Origin: Companilactobacillus sp.
GTDB taxonomy: Bacteria; Bacillota; Bacilli; Lactobacillales; Lactobacillaceae
Assembly (NCBI RefSeq): GCF_022484265.1
Contig: NZ_JAKVLR010000001.1
Span: 1,364,001-1,428,000, forward strand
Length of the DNA stretch: 64,000 nt
Direction of reading: 5' to 3'
Below are positions 25,464-35,103 of this stretch, piece after piece. Each line of letters starts with the position of its first letter. The stretch's first letter is position 1. The notes beneath the pieces are model-generated. The model saw nothing but the letters and a program-made list of their open reading frames with translations. It was not told where the DNA came from and searched no databases. The position numbers and the translations under genes were made by a program.

Positions 25464-27632
25464 TTAGTTTAATTCATCTGCCGCGATCCATTCGTTGATC
25501 GACACACGGTAAAAAGTTTTTCCGTTGATAGTTGCGACTTTGTCAGCTTTCCAGCTTGTGTTTGCAGCCAGACTTCGTTTAGTCGCATTGCCTTGACTAT
25601 CGTAAACTGTGACGACTTTATCCCCGGTCGTAACAATTTGTGAAACTGGATCATAGCGCAGACTTTCGCTAGCTTTGAGCCAACCGTTAGTAGAAACTCG
25701 ATAATGAATTTCACCATTGATAATTGCACGTTGGTCAACTTTCCAATCGGAATGCGGTGCCAAATACTCATCGATCAATTGTCCATTTTGATCATAGAGC
25801 TGTGTTCGATCGCCCATTCCATGCGTGATGATCTGTCCAGATATTTCAGTCAGTTGTGGATTGTTCTCATCGATTTCTGGATTCGTACCTTCGATGAAAT
25901 CTCCTGGTTCAATCGGATTAGGTTCAGGCGTCTGAACCTCTGGCCCACTCACATTTGGTGCAGTCTCAACATTATTAGAACCAGTGTCAGGTGTTGGTTT
26001 CTCAATCTGTTCAACGTTGCCCAAATCAACATTGTCAGTTTGAGTATCAACAGGTTCAGGTTCTTTTTCAGTTGGTAAAGTTTGCGAATTTCCAGCTCCT
26101 TCAGAACTACTAATGATTTCTGGAGGACGCACTTCTTCTAAAATTGGTTGATCAGCTTCATTTTCGTTTGAAACTGTCGTCTCTGAGTTATCAACATTTT
26201 CAGTTGGTGCCTCGACACTAGTTGAATCATCTGGAACCACCAAATTTTCCAAACTAGTCACGATAACTTTTTGCGTCGTATTATCGCTTAAAATGTTAAA
26301 AATTTTGTATGAGCTATCTAAGTATTCAAATCCACTCGGAGGAGTAACGATAACCTCGTGGTTAGAACGTCCGGCAATCTCAGTTGTACCAACAATTTCC
26401 CCATGTGGCGTCACAAATTGCACGGTGTTCTTATGTGTCTTGAATAGTTTTACTGTAATGACTTTTTTACCGTCATTCAAAATTGGTTCATATCCGTATT
26501 CTATTTCATAACCAGCCGGGATCTTGGCTTGATCGATAACTAATTGACCGTTTACATCAAATATCGCGTTAAATCCTTCAAATTCGACCCCATCGTCAGT
26601 GACGTACTTAATTTCTTTTTCAATCTTGGCCGGTGTAGCTTTGATCTCTGCGACCGTTTGTTTTTCAGAGATCGTATAAGTATGGCTGCCAGTGATTTTG
26701 TACTCGTCAGTATCAACTAATTTAACCTTTTCCCCATCGTATCCACTGACTGTTTTAGTACCTAATAATTTGCCATGTTCATCAACAAAATTCACTGTGT
26801 TCGATATCTTAGCCATTGTTTTCAGATAAACAATAAAGTTTTGACCGCGATTGCCAGAAACAAATTCATACTGAATTGACTTGTCGATAACAAATCCTTT
26901 TGGAATGAACTTCTGATAATCCGCTAACGTGATTTTTTCCCCGACACGCTTAGCGACACTGTAAAATCCACCCGTGCCAAAAAATTGAATTGAATCATAA
27001 TGCTTTTCGGCGACTATCTTCACAGTTAGTGATTTTGTCTTTTCTGACAAAACAAACTCTTTATCCTGACCTGTAGCTAAACTGTAGCCAGCTGGGACAT
27101 ATTTTTCTAAATTGATCGTTGTCCCAGATTTTCCACTGACCTCAGTCGCTGGAACCTTGCCGAAGTCAGCTTCAAAATTAATTTTTGCCGTCAATTCAGT
27201 TTGAACTGATTTTTTCAAGTAAACCATGAAAGTCTCTGGCCATGGCTTGTCTTGAGCAACAAAACTATATGTGCGAGAAGTGTCTACCTCGTACCCCTTT
27301 GGAATATATTTTTCATAATCTTTGATCGTAACTCGCTGTCCAACATGCGTTGTGATCAGCTGCGTCACCGTTTTTCGAAGACCCATGAATTGAATAGTAT
27401 CATGTCTTGTTTGACCGACATTTTCTAAGTGCTTTGGACCGACAAAATGCAAATCTTTAAAAATCGCCGAGTCCATTTTAAGCGAACCCTGATGACCGTG
27501 CTTACTCTTCTTCTTTTTCTCAGACTCAGATTCCAGCACTTCCGCAGCACTCGAAACCGTCGGCAAAACAAACGACCCAAGGATGAAACCACTCAATAAA
27601 GTCCCAACTAAAAATTTTTTCTTCACGATCAA
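25464..27632 (-). CDS. Secreted surface protein, MucBP-like repeats plus two C-terminal SLAP-like repeats
   Basis: 722 residues. A signal peptide (KKKFLVGTLLSGFILGSFVL, likely cut after SSA) is followed by about six beta-rich modules of 60-75 residues, each built on a phrase like TVNFVDEHGKLLGTKTVSGY then a P.GY step; they resemble MucBP-type or similar host/mucus-binding modules. A Pro/Glu/Thr-rich linker of about 150 residues spans the wall. Two repeats of about 65 residues end the protein (YRVSTNGWLKASESL, YRVSINEWIAADEL), of the SLAP/DUF5776 kind that hold proteins on the envelope without covalent sorting. No LPXTG is present. Adhesion is a reasonable inference. Confidence 0.8.
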   Translation of the reverse strand: MIVKKKFLVGTLLSGFILGSFVLPTVSSAAEVLESESEKKKKSKHGHQGSLKMDSAIFKDLHFVGPKHLENVGQTRHDTIQFMGLRKTVTQLITTHVGQRVTIKDYEKYIPKGYEVDTSRTYSFVAQDKPWPETFMVYLKKSVQTELTAKINFEADFGKVPATEVSGKSGTTINLEKYVPAGYSLATGQDKEFVLSEKTKSLTVKIVAEKHYDSIQFFGTGGFYSVAKRVGEKITLADYQKFIPKGFVIDKSIQYEFVSGNRGQNFIVYLKTMAKISNTVNFVDEHGKLLGTKTVSGYDGEKVKLVDTDEYKITGSHTYTISEKQTVAEIKATPAKIEKEIKYVTDDGVEFEGFNAIFDVNGQLVIDQAKIPAGYEIEYGYEPILNDGKKVITVKLFKTHKNTVQFVTPHGEIVGTTEIAGRSNHEVIVTPPSGFEYLDSSYKIFNILSDNTTQKVIVTSLENLVVPDDSTSVEAPTENVDNSETTVSNENEADQPILEEVRPPEIISSSEGAGNSQTLPTEKEPEPVDTQTDNVDLGNVEQIEKPTPDTGSNNVETAPNVSGPEVQTPEPNPIEPGDFIEGTNPEIDENNPQLTEISGQIITHGMGDRTQLYDQNGQLIDEYLAPHSDWKVDQRAIINGEIHYRVSTNGWLKASESLRYDPVSQIVTTGDKVVTVYDSQGNATKRSLAANTSWKADKVATINGKTFYRVSINEWIAADELN

Positions 27633-27654
27633 CCTCTTTTCTCAAATCTTCGCT

Positions 27655-28449
27655 TTAGTACAAAATCTTGCTTGTGACATCATCTGCTGACACCCACGTG
27701 TTTGTGGATACTCTAAAATGTTGCTTGCCGTTGATGTATGCTAATTTATCTGCCAGCCAGACTGAGTTTGCTGTCAAAGTCGTTCCACCAATTGTTTGTC
27801 CATCAACTGAGACCACTTTGGCACTGCGGTCTGGTTTGACGGTCGCAATTTCATGGATTCCAAAATATTGATAGACGTCGCTTGCCTTGACCCACTCATC
27901 AGTCGAAACTCGGAAATAGACATTCTTCTTATGGGTACAAGTCTTGTCAAACGCCCAATCAGTATTTGGTCCAAGCATCCGATTGCTGGCCTTGCCCTCG
28001 CTATTTACTAATTGAATCGGACCTTGGTCAGTCTTAGTAGAAATATATCCATAACGCTTGAATGAATTTTTTGCCAGAGAGTCGTCCTTACTGCTCTTGA
28101 TCAGATAAACAGTTTCAGTTGCGCCGGGTCGACCTTTGATAGTCCAAATCAATTCAGTCTTCTTCCCATCAGGATTAAAAAAGAAATATCCATTTGGAAT
28201 ATCATCAGTCGTCAAATATTTTTCTTCTCCCTTAGAAATATTGACCTGCAGATCACCGACTTTTTCACGCGTATTGAAATCGTAAAAATCGAAATCCATA
28301 TGGTCAGCTAAAGGGTCAGCTTGAACCATTCGAGTTGAGTCAGTACTGTCTGCCTGAGCCGTTCCAGAAACACTCATCGCTGGTACAACGCTGGTCATCA
28401 GCAACGCTCCACAAAGTAATACATTAGTAATTAATTTATTATTAGACAT
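27655..28449 (-). CDS. Small secreted protein with two C-terminal SLAP-like repeats
   Basis: 264 residues from the ATG at 28449, seven bases after AGGTGG; a GTG at 28458 overlaps that site. A signal peptide (LITNVLLCGALLMTSVVPAM) is followed by one beta module of about 75 residues (FDFYDFNTREKVGDLQV...). Then come two repeats ending VYFRVSTDEWVKASDVYQY and FRVSTNTWVSADDV. It is the shortest complete member of the locus and shows the minimal plan: signal, one display module and two anchoring repeats. It lies 22 bases upstream of the 722-residue gene on the same strand, so they may be co-transcribed. Confidence 0.78.
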   Translation of the reverse strand: MSNNKLITNVLLCGALLMTSVVPAMSVSGTAQADSTDSTRMVQADPLADHMDFDFYDFNTREKVGDLQVNISKGEEKYLTTDDIPNGYFFFNPDGKKTELIWTIKGRPGATETVYLIKSSKDDSLAKNSFKRYGYISTKTDQGPIQLVNSEGKASNRMLGPNTDWAFDKTCTHKKNVYFRVSTDEWVKASDVYQYFGIHEIATVKPDRSAKVVSVDGQTIGGTTLTANSVWLADKLAYINGKQHFRVSTNTWVSADDVTSKILY

Positions 28450-28593
28450 CTCTTCCACCTGAATAAAAATATTTTAGCTACTTTGTAACCGCATTCAATT
28501 TAACCCAAAATTGACCCGCAATCCACGATTATTTCACAATATATCAAAGTTGAAGAGTCGTGATATTACAACATTTATTAGTACTATTTTCAC

Positions 28594-28622
28594 AAAAAAA
28601 TCCCCACCGTTACCGGTGGGGA
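28594..28622 (-). terminator. Terminator of the 630-residue surface-protein gene
   Basis: CCCCACCG and CGGTGGGG form a GC-rich stem; on the minus strand it is followed by seven T. Confidence 0.9.
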
Positions 28623-28637
28623 CTACGTATTTGTGAA

Positions 28638-30530
28638 TTATTTTACATCATTTGCTGACAACCATTCGTTGGTTGAAACACGGTAGTATTTTTGACCGTT
28701 GATCATGGTTGATTTGTCAGTTAACCATCTTGAATTTGGACCCAAGCTTCGACTTACAGATAATTTTCCTTTACTATCGTAAAGTTTAGAAATTTTATTT
28801 TGAGTTTCGATTACACCATTAATACTTTGATATTCATAAACATGAGCAGCTTTGACCCATTCATTACTTGAAACTCGGAAGTAAGTCTCACCATTGAGGA
28901 CCATTTTCTTGTCGACAGCCCAATCAGTGTTTGAAGCAAGTTGACGATTAGAGATTTTTCCATTTGAATCGAAAAGCGGAATTGTTTTATCGATAAAATG
29001 AATTCCTATAAAGGAGACGTGATTAGTTATCTTCTTATTGGAACTGTCACCATTTGAGTGGGTTGAATTAGAATTCGTTGAATTAGAGTTATTCGTACTG
29101 CCACCACCAATATTACTTGTTCCAATGTTTGAATGATCAGATTCTAGCTTAAGAACCACCACTCGTTGTTTTTTATTCTCTTTTGAAATATAAATACTAT
29201 CTAAATAATTTGCTGGAAATTCATATCCTTTGGGAGCGGTCAATGAGACTTTCCAGCCATCAAAATTAGATACTTCTTTCTTACCCACAACAGTCCCATC
29301 GAATGTAACAAAGAAGATCATGTTGTTATATTTTCTAGAAAATCTCACTGTTTTTATTTTATCTGTATGTTCAAAATATATAAATGCGGCATTGGGTCTA
29401 TAACCATATCCAGGTACTAAGTCGTTTTTAAATACGACGGAACTATTATTAGGTCCAGACAATTCAATCTCTTTCAAAACTTTTGAAGGATCATCCTCAT
29501 CAACAATCTTAAATTTGTTTGTCACCTTTTCTTCTTCATCTACATTAACATTCAGACTTTTTCCATCATCTTGAATAACATATTCTTGATTAGGATTTTT
29601 CAACTTATATCCATTGGGAACCCATGAACTATTAATATTAATTCTTTGTCCGTCGTTTTCGTGAATATAATAATTTCCAATTATCTTTCCATCTGAATTA
29701 ATAAACTTAATTTCTTTCTGAATAAAACTGCTAGGTTCTCTTCTCTTCATGATTGTTATGTATTGTATTGTTTCTTTTGGAATGATTTTATAGCTAATAG
29801 AGCTTGATTCACTATAATCATATCGATAAACATATCCATCCGGTAAATGTGAACTATCCAAGATTTTTATCTCATTTTTTTTGCCTTTAACGTTAAATGG
29901 GGTTCCTATCGCACCACCCATTTCATCTTTTAATTGTATTGTATTTATATATTCATCATTCAAATTCTTTTTGACGTATATTTTATGTTCCTCAACAGCT
30001 CCTTCTTTTAATTTTTTTGAATAAAAATAAGTTTCTGCATTTTTTGATATGACATAGCCGTCAGGTACTTGATCTATATATTCATTTTCCTCAATAAGCT
30101 CATCGGGGAACACTTGATAGTCTGCTGGAGTGCCAACTTCTTTAAATGAGTTGGATTCATCAACAAATTTAATTTTTAAAGTGTGTTTAACTGGTTCCAC
30201 TGAGATAAAAATACCTTCACTTGCATTTCTATGCATGATTACCTTGCTAGATGTTCCTTTAGTCAGTTTATAACCATCTGGTACCAACTCCATAATATCT
30301 TTTTCTTGATTTTCTACCCCACGAATATATTCATTATCTACATAATGACCGTTATATCGAAAATTAATTTGCATTCCGAATTCTGATTCATCCGGCACAT
30401 TTTTTATAACCCCAGTATTTTCGTTAGCCAATACTCTTTCCGTATTAAAAATATTCATTGTACTCGTAACAGTTGTCATCATTATTGTAATTAACAATGT
30501 ATTTTTTATTTTACTCAAAGTAATATCCAT
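28638..30530 (-). CDS. Secreted multi-module surface protein with two SLAP-like repeats
   Basis: 630 residues. The hydrophobic N-terminus (TLLITIMMTTVTSTMNIF) acts as signal peptide. About seven beta modules follow, recognisable by VPDGY or LPDGY steps and by openings such as TLKIKFVDESN, NTIQLKDEMGG and KEIKFINSDGK. A Ser/Asn-rich linker (about residues 475-505) leads to two C-terminal repeats ending FRVSSNEWVKAAHVYEY and YRVSTNEWLSANDV. Base composition is more AT-rich in the modules than in the repeats. The last 76 bases, including the stop, are identical to the end of the gene at 30682, a sign of gene conversion. Confidence 0.8.
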   Translation of the reverse strand: MDITLSKIKNTLLITIMMTTVTSTMNIFNTERVLANENTGVIKNVPDESEFGMQINFRYNGHYVDNEYIRGVENQEKDIMELVPDGYKLTKGTSSKVIMHRNASEGIFISVEPVKHTLKIKFVDESNSFKEVGTPADYQVFPDELIEENEYIDQVPDGYVISKNAETYFYSKKLKEGAVEEHKIYVKKNLNDEYINTIQLKDEMGGAIGTPFNVKGKKNEIKILDSSHLPDGYVYRYDYSESSSISYKIIPKETIQYITIMKRREPSSFIQKEIKFINSDGKIIGNYYIHENDGQRININSSWVPNGYKLKNPNQEYVIQDDGKSLNVNVDEEEKVTNKFKIVDEDDPSKVLKEIELSGPNNSSVVFKNDLVPGYGYRPNAAFIYFEHTDKIKTVRFSRKYNNMIFFVTFDGTVVGKKEVSNFDGWKVSLTAPKGYEFPANYLDSIYISKENKKQRVVVLKLESDHSNIGTSNIGGGSTNNSNSTNSNSTHSNGDSSNKKITNHVSFIGIHFIDKTIPLFDSNGKISNRQLASNTDWAVDKKMVLNGETYFRVSSNEWVKAAHVYEYQSINGVIETQNKISKLYDSKGKLSVSRSLGPNSRWLTDKSTMINGQKYYRVSTNEWLSANDVK

Positions 30531-30628
30531 CCATTCTTTTATATTTTTCTAATATATATGATCATTAAATACTAATCTAGAATGAAATCGTAAACATACT
30601 ACATTCATTTACATCACTATGAATAAAA

Positions 30629-30672
30629 AAATAAGGATATTCCCACTACATTTAATGGGAACATCCTTGTAA
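30629..30672 (-). terminator. Terminator of the 379-residue surface-protein gene
   Basis: AAGGATGTTCCCATT and the partly paired AGTGGGAATATCCTT form the stem on the minus strand, followed by a T run. Confidence 0.8.
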
Positions 30673-30681
30673 ATTGATAAA

Positions 30682-31821
30682 TTATTTTACATCATTTGCT
30701 GACAACCATTCGTTGGTTGAAACACGGTAGTATTTTTGACCGTTGATCATGGTTGTTCTATCGGAATACCAAGCGGAATTTGCGGAAACTGATCTGCTTG
30801 GTGAAACTTTTCCTGTTGCATCGTATAGATGTGAGATTGCTCCATCTTTGGTTACGACTGTTGTTGGATTTGAGGTATAACTATAAACATCGCTACCCTT
30901 TACCCACTCTGACGTCGAAACACGATAGTAAGTATCACCATTCAAGGTCAACTTTTTATCAGTGGCCCATGAACTGTCAACACCTAATGAACGGGCATCA
31001 AGTTTAGCACCTGTATCTGAATATAAGGAAACTAACTTGTCCATTGTTCCGACTGCACCCTTGAAGTCTTCAGTTTTGCTACTTGCTACGACCGTGATCT
31101 GTTGCTTGCTGCCATCTGGTTGCATTGTCACTGAAGAGTCATCAGTGTTTTTCAAGGTATAGCCTGCAGGAAGCGAACTACTTGCTAAAGTCACTTTGTC
31201 GCCACTAGCTTCGCCAGAAATAGTTGTCGTGCCAACTTCAGTTTTTGCAGTGTTGTCTTGAACGAATGAGATCGTATTGTGAATTGCTGGGTTAACGTTT
31301 AGATAAACGTCTGATGAACCAGATCCTAGGATGACCTTGTTTTGAGACTTGTTTGCCAAGTAGTATCCAGCTGGGACCTTACTTACGCTCACAGAGTCAC
31401 CGGCGTTACCAGTCAAAACTTCTGAACCAACTTGGCCACTGTTGTATATGTAATGAACCGTTGCCGTAACGTTGCCGACCTTGGTTAATTCAACTCGATT
31501 AATAGCACCGTCTTTGCCTAGAGTGTAGTTATTATTGCCAGAAGCCACTTGGTATCCTGCTGGAAGCTGTTTTGTTAAATCAATAACTTGTCCCACCTTA
31601 GTACCAGTAACGATAGTTGCAGCATTTCCAACTTCAACGTCACCATTTGTGAAAACAATTTGATTAGTAATTTTATTAGTAGTTGTATCTGTTACGTTTG
31701 TAGCAGCGTCAATACCAGCGTTTGTAGCTGCATCAACGATCGTAGATTGAAGTCCGATAGTTCCTAGAACAATTCCAGAAAAAACCAGACTTTTGATAAT
31801 AGTCGATTTAGTATTTTTCAT
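30682..31821 (-). CDS. Secreted surface protein with MucBP-like modules and two SLAP-like repeats
   Basis: 379 residues. The signal peptide (IIKSLVFSGIVLGTIGL, cut near VDA) is followed by three modules: IVFTNGDVEVGNAATIV..., VTATVHYIYNSGQVGSEVLTG... and TISFVQDNTAKTEVGTTTISG..., each with a PAGY step. The two C-terminal repeats end YRVSTSEWVKGSDVYSY and YRVSTNEWLSANDV. It is the first gene of the leftward arm of the locus. Codon choice is less AT-rich than in the 630-residue neighbour, while the 3' end is identical to it. Confidence 0.8.
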   Translation of the reverse strand: MKNTKSTIIKSLVFSGIVLGTIGLQSTIVDAATNAGIDAATNVTDTTTNKITNQIVFTNGDVEVGNAATIVTGTKVGQVIDLTKQLPAGYQVASGNNNYTLGKDGAINRVELTKVGNVTATVHYIYNSGQVGSEVLTGNAGDSVSVSKVPAGYYLANKSQNKVILGSGSSDVYLNVNPAIHNTISFVQDNTAKTEVGTTTISGEASGDKVTLASSSLPAGYTLKNTDDSSVTMQPDGSKQQITVVASSKTEDFKGAVGTMDKLVSLYSDTGAKLDARSLGVDSSWATDKKLTLNGDTYYRVSTSEWVKGSDVYSYTSNPTTVVTKDGAISHLYDATGKVSPSRSVSANSAWYSDRTTMINGQKYYRVSTNEWLSANDVK

Positions 31822-32183
31822 AAGAACCTCTCTTGAATATTCTAATAGTCAGATTATCCGTCAAATCAGCGTTTATAAGGAGTTTTATGATTATTCTTAT
31901 ATAAAAAATAATATGATTCGATTCAAACGGAAAATAATTTTGTCCTTTTTAATCATTCGTAAAATATCGATTATTATCAGTTATCCACATAATAAATAGC
32001 AGTAATTCGATAGCCTTTTTTCAGCCAAAAAGACTCTGAAGGAACTATAGTCATGTTAGTAGGAGTAAGTGTAAAGTTCATGAAAGTTAACTAGAAGTGT
32101 TTTTAAATTTTTTTAAACAACTATGGTTTATCGAATTCAAAAGGACTATAAATGAACTTGTAACAACTTTAGGGGGCTTAATT
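31822..32183. other. Central intergenic region of the surface-protein locus
   Basis: 362 bases separate the leftward surface genes from the YagU-like gene. The stretch is AT-rich. It should hold the promoter of the leftward gene at 31821 (AGAGAGGTTCTT is its ribosome site) and that of the rightward gene, but no pair of hexamers stands out, and no gene or structured RNA was seen. Confidence 0.4.
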
Positions 32184-32720
32184 ATGAACATCGCCACAAG
32201 AAGACAACCCAGAATTTGGGCAGCTGTCATCGCTGGTATTATTGGTGGTATCATGTCCGGTATCGTTAAGCTAGGTTGGGAAGTTTTACTACCACCTAGA
32301 ACCGTTGCCAGAAATTTGACCAATCCACCACAAGAACTATTGCAACAATTCGGAATTCCAAAGGCAATCACGCATTTGACATACACTTATTCAGGCCAAC
32401 AAATGCCTTGGGTAAGTTTCATCATGCACTTTGGATTCTCAATCACTTTCGCTATTATTTACTGTGTAATCGCAGAGTATTATCCAAAGATCAAGTTGGG
32501 ACAAGGTACCGTTTATGGACTTGTCATCTGGGTATTATTCCACCTCTTGATCATGCCATTAATGGGAACCGTTCCAGCAGTTTGGAACCAACCATTTGAA
32601 GAACACTTCTCAGAAGCTTTAGGCCACATGGTTTGGGCTTGGACAATTGAAGTCTTCAGACGTGACTTTAGAAGCCGGATCACCCACGAACCAGACCGCG
32701 AAGTCGATTCCGGATTTTAA
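32184..32720 (+). CDS. YagU family membrane protein (DUF1440)
   Basis: 178 residues from the ATG at 32184, after AGGGGGC; the longer frame from 32097 has no ribosome site. About four membrane helices are visible (AAVIAGIIGGIMSGIVKLGW, FIMHFGFSITFAIIYCVIAE, GLVIWVLFHLLIMPL, GHMVWAWTIEVF). The phrases GWEVLLPPR and NPP..LL recall YagU, an inner-membrane protein linked to acid tolerance in Escherichia coli. It is the only non-surface-protein gene in the locus and sits at its point of symmetry. A role for it in the locus is not shown. Confidence 0.75.
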   Translation: MNIATRRQPRIWAAVIAGIIGGIMSGIVKLGWEVLLPPRTVARNLTNPPQELLQQFGIPKAITHLTYTYSGQQMPWVSFIMHFGFSITFAIIYCVIAEYYPKIKLGQGTVYGLVIWVLFHLLIMPLMGTVPAVWNQPFEEHFSEALGHMVWAWTIEVFRRDFRSRITHEPDREVDSGF

Positions 32721-32729
32721 TTATTAATT

Positions 32730-32758
32730 AACTAGCCGATAAGGCTAGTTTTTTTTTG
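32730..32758 (+). terminator. Terminator of the YagU-like gene
   Basis: AACTAGCC and GGCTAGTT arms with a five-base loop and a T run. Confidence 0.88.
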
Positions 32759-32793
32759 GAAAAAATCGAATCTCCTGACGTAATTTCTTAACA

Positions 32794-32807
32794 GCTATCT
32801 CGATAGC
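32794..32807. promoter_or_regulatory. 14-bp palindrome before the 603-residue surface-protein gene
   Basis: GCTATC-TC-GATAGC, a perfect inverted repeat nine bases before the ribosome binding site AAAGGAGAT. It could be an operator or a small 5' hairpin. Confidence 0.3.
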
Positions 32808-32829
32808 AAACACACAAAGGAGATCTTAT

Positions 32830-34641
32830 ATGAAAAAAACTTTAGTCAAAACAACCAGCCAGGCACTGCTGATCACAGCAGTTGCACTATCTTCAGGAGT
32901 ATTAACCAACGGAATGAATTGGGGGAGCGCGGTGGCAGCTTCGGATGCACATACTGCTCGTGATAATCCATACCTAGTAAATGAAAACAAACTAACAATT
33001 AAAAGTTCTAACTTTCCAACTGGAACATTAGCCGATAATTTACGTAAGGAAAAAATTGATCCAAAAAGTATAGAATCAATTAATTTTGGAGTAAGTGTCC
33101 ATTTGAACGAAAACAATAAAAAATTTTTCAGCTCATTGCCAAACATAAAAAACATTTCTGTATTAAACTACCTCGTACCCAGTAAATTAATGGACTTAAG
33201 TGGATTCTTTGAAGGCGACACGAAACTTGAGGAAGTTGACTGGAATTCGTTTGATACATCCAACGTAACTAATGTTTCAAATATGTTTGCTGGAACGCAA
33301 ATTGAATCAATCAATCTTAAGGGACTTGATCTTACTAAGGTTACAAACATGTCTGGAATGTTCAAAAACACACCACTAAGTAATATCACTTTGCCCAAAC
33401 TAACCACGCATAATAAAATCGATTTAACCAGCGCATTTGAAAACACTCAATTAAAGTCGATTGATCTAACACCTTTTAAAGCTGCCAAATCTCTAAATAC
33501 CGAAAATATGTTTAAAGACACCCCGCTAAATTCATTTACAGCATTTAAGGGACTTAATTTAAAAAATGCTGGGTTAAGAAATGGTGATTGGAAAAATTCT
33601 AAAACAGATAAATCAATCTCGCTTAAAGATTTAGTCTCACATCCACTAGATGACGATGCAACATATACACTAGATAAAAGCATACCAGCTAATACTCCTT
33701 CTACATTCCCAGCAGATGAAATTAAGTCTACTAACTTTGTGGTTAAAGTAGATGGATCTGAATCCAATGTTGTGACTCCCAATTTCTATTTAATTGCTAA
33801 GGGTGATCAAAATAACACTAAACTAACCGAAGTTACCGCTGGGCAACAAGTCGAAATCGTCCTTTCTATTCCCAAGAAGAAACAAGCTGTTTATAAATTA
33901 ACTGACCCTACAAAAAAACTTCAAGCCACCGTAAGCGATAATGGTAAATCACTCATTTTAAAAAACGGAAATGTAGTTGAAATATCTTCAATTAAGAATC
34001 CAAATGAAACTAATAAGGAAAAACCAACTCCGACCATACCGAAACCCCATGAAACGATTACTCATCCAGCATCCAAACCATTACCAAATCCATCTATTCC
34101 CGCCAGCTCAAACTCTCAAGGAAAGACAAATCATAAAGTAGTTACGCCCTTTCCGAGTCAATCTATAAACGTTATTCCTTCGCTCCCTACTCCAACCCCA
34201 CATAAAACCAATCCCACAATTTCCAAGGTCCATCTGACGATTTTTGAGACTCCCCTAACCATCGCTACTCATGAAAAATCAGGAGCGATCCCACTTTATG
34301 ATTCCAACTTCAAGAAAATTCCAGCTCGTTCATTAGCTCCCAAATCTGACTGGCTATCCGATCGTAAAAAATCGATCAACGGGAAAACTTTTTACAGAGT
34401 TTCTGCTAAAGAATGGGTCAATGGTTCCGACATTTATTCATACGAGAGTAAACAGAACACCATAACCACCAAGGACGGATACCACAAAGACCTGCTCAAA
34501 TCTGACGGGACTAAATCCAACCGAAGATTAGTAAGCAATTCCACCTGGTCGTCAGATCGAACCACCGTTATCAACGGAATTTTATGCCACCGTGTGTCCA
34601 CAAACGAATTCGTCGCTAATACAGATATCATAATTAATTAA
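32830..34641 (+). CDS. BspA-type leucine-rich surface protein with two SLAP-like repeats
   Basis: 603 residues. A signal peptide (QALLITAVALSSGVLTNGM, cut after AVAA) precedes a BspA/DUF285-like leucine-rich region at about 105-255, with steps such as FDTSNVTNVSNMFAGTQIES and LDLTKVTNMSGMFKNTPLSN. A beta domain of about 130 residues follows, then a Pro/Ser/Thr linker (about 395-470). The two C-terminal repeats end YRVSAKEWVNGSDIYSY and HRVSTNEFVANTDI. BspA-like repeats bind host matrix proteins in several bacteria, so adhesion is likely. It is first of the rightward arm. Confidence 0.82.
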   Translation: MKKTLVKTTSQALLITAVALSSGVLTNGMNWGSAVAASDAHTARDNPYLVNENKLTIKSSNFPTGTLADNLRKEKIDPKSIESINFGVSVHLNENNKKFFSSLPNIKNISVLNYLVPSKLMDLSGFFEGDTKLEEVDWNSFDTSNVTNVSNMFAGTQIESINLKGLDLTKVTNMSGMFKNTPLSNITLPKLTTHNKIDLTSAFENTQLKSIDLTPFKAAKSLNTENMFKDTPLNSFTAFKGLNLKNAGLRNGDWKNSKTDKSISLKDLVSHPLDDDATYTLDKSIPANTPSTFPADEIKSTNFVVKVDGSESNVVTPNFYLIAKGDQNNTKLTEVTAGQQVEIVLSIPKKKQAVYKLTDPTKKLQATVSDNGKSLILKNGNVVEISSIKNPNETNKEKPTPTIPKPHETITHPASKPLPNPSIPASSNSQGKTNHKVVTPFPSQSINVIPSLPTPTPHKTNPTISKVHLTIFETPLTIATHEKSGAIPLYDSNFKKIPARSLAPKSDWLSDRKKSINGKTFYRVSAKEWVNGSDIYSYESKQNTITTKDGYHKDLLKSDGTKSNRRLVSNSTWSSDRTTVINGILCHRVSTNEFVANTDIIIN

Positions 34642-34650
34642 CCAAAAACA

Positions 34651-34685
34651 GCGTCACATTAACCAACCGTTAATGTGGCGTTTTT
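34651..34685 (+). terminator. Terminator of the 603-residue surface-protein gene
   Basis: GCGTCACATTAAC and GTTAATGTGGCG arms (one mismatch), followed by TTTTT. Confidence 0.88.
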
Positions 34686-35103
34686 AAGTTGTAAAACCAT
34701 TAAATCAGTATTAAAAAAACAGTCTCTGAAATATATTTCAGTATGTTTACAATGTAAATTTTAGATTAACAACGTGTAATTTTTTTTCAAATATGGTTTC
34801 TTGAAAAAAATAAAAATTCATAAAATTTTAGGTGCAAATGATTATAAAATAGTCGAATTATCAAATAATCATATTTTTTTAGTCTATTTTGAGTCAATCG
34901 AATAAATGCAAGATTACATAAAAAATGTGTCTTGTTCACAATGGCTTCGTTTTCAAAGGAAATCAACAATATCAAATATCACTGGTTTTATACATTTATA
35001 AAATGAAAATTACAACAAATTAAATTTCATTCTGTGGACTAGACCATGTTAAAGTTTTGTCTTGTAACAATTATCTTGACTATATTCGGGGGGAATGTAA
35101 TGG
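34686..35103. other. AT-rich intergenic region before the two-gene surface operon
   Basis: About 420 bases with no credible gene. It is markedly AT-rich with short direct repeats. A TTGTCT/TATATT pair at 35057-35086 is the best promoter guess, but it is very close to the ribosome site CGGGGGG at 35088. Confidence 0.35.

Noticed and set aside
34000..34240. LPXTG-like sorting signal in the Pro-rich parts of the surface proteins
   Set aside because: No LPXTG followed by a hydrophobic helix and basic tail occurs; the proteins end in the paired repeats.
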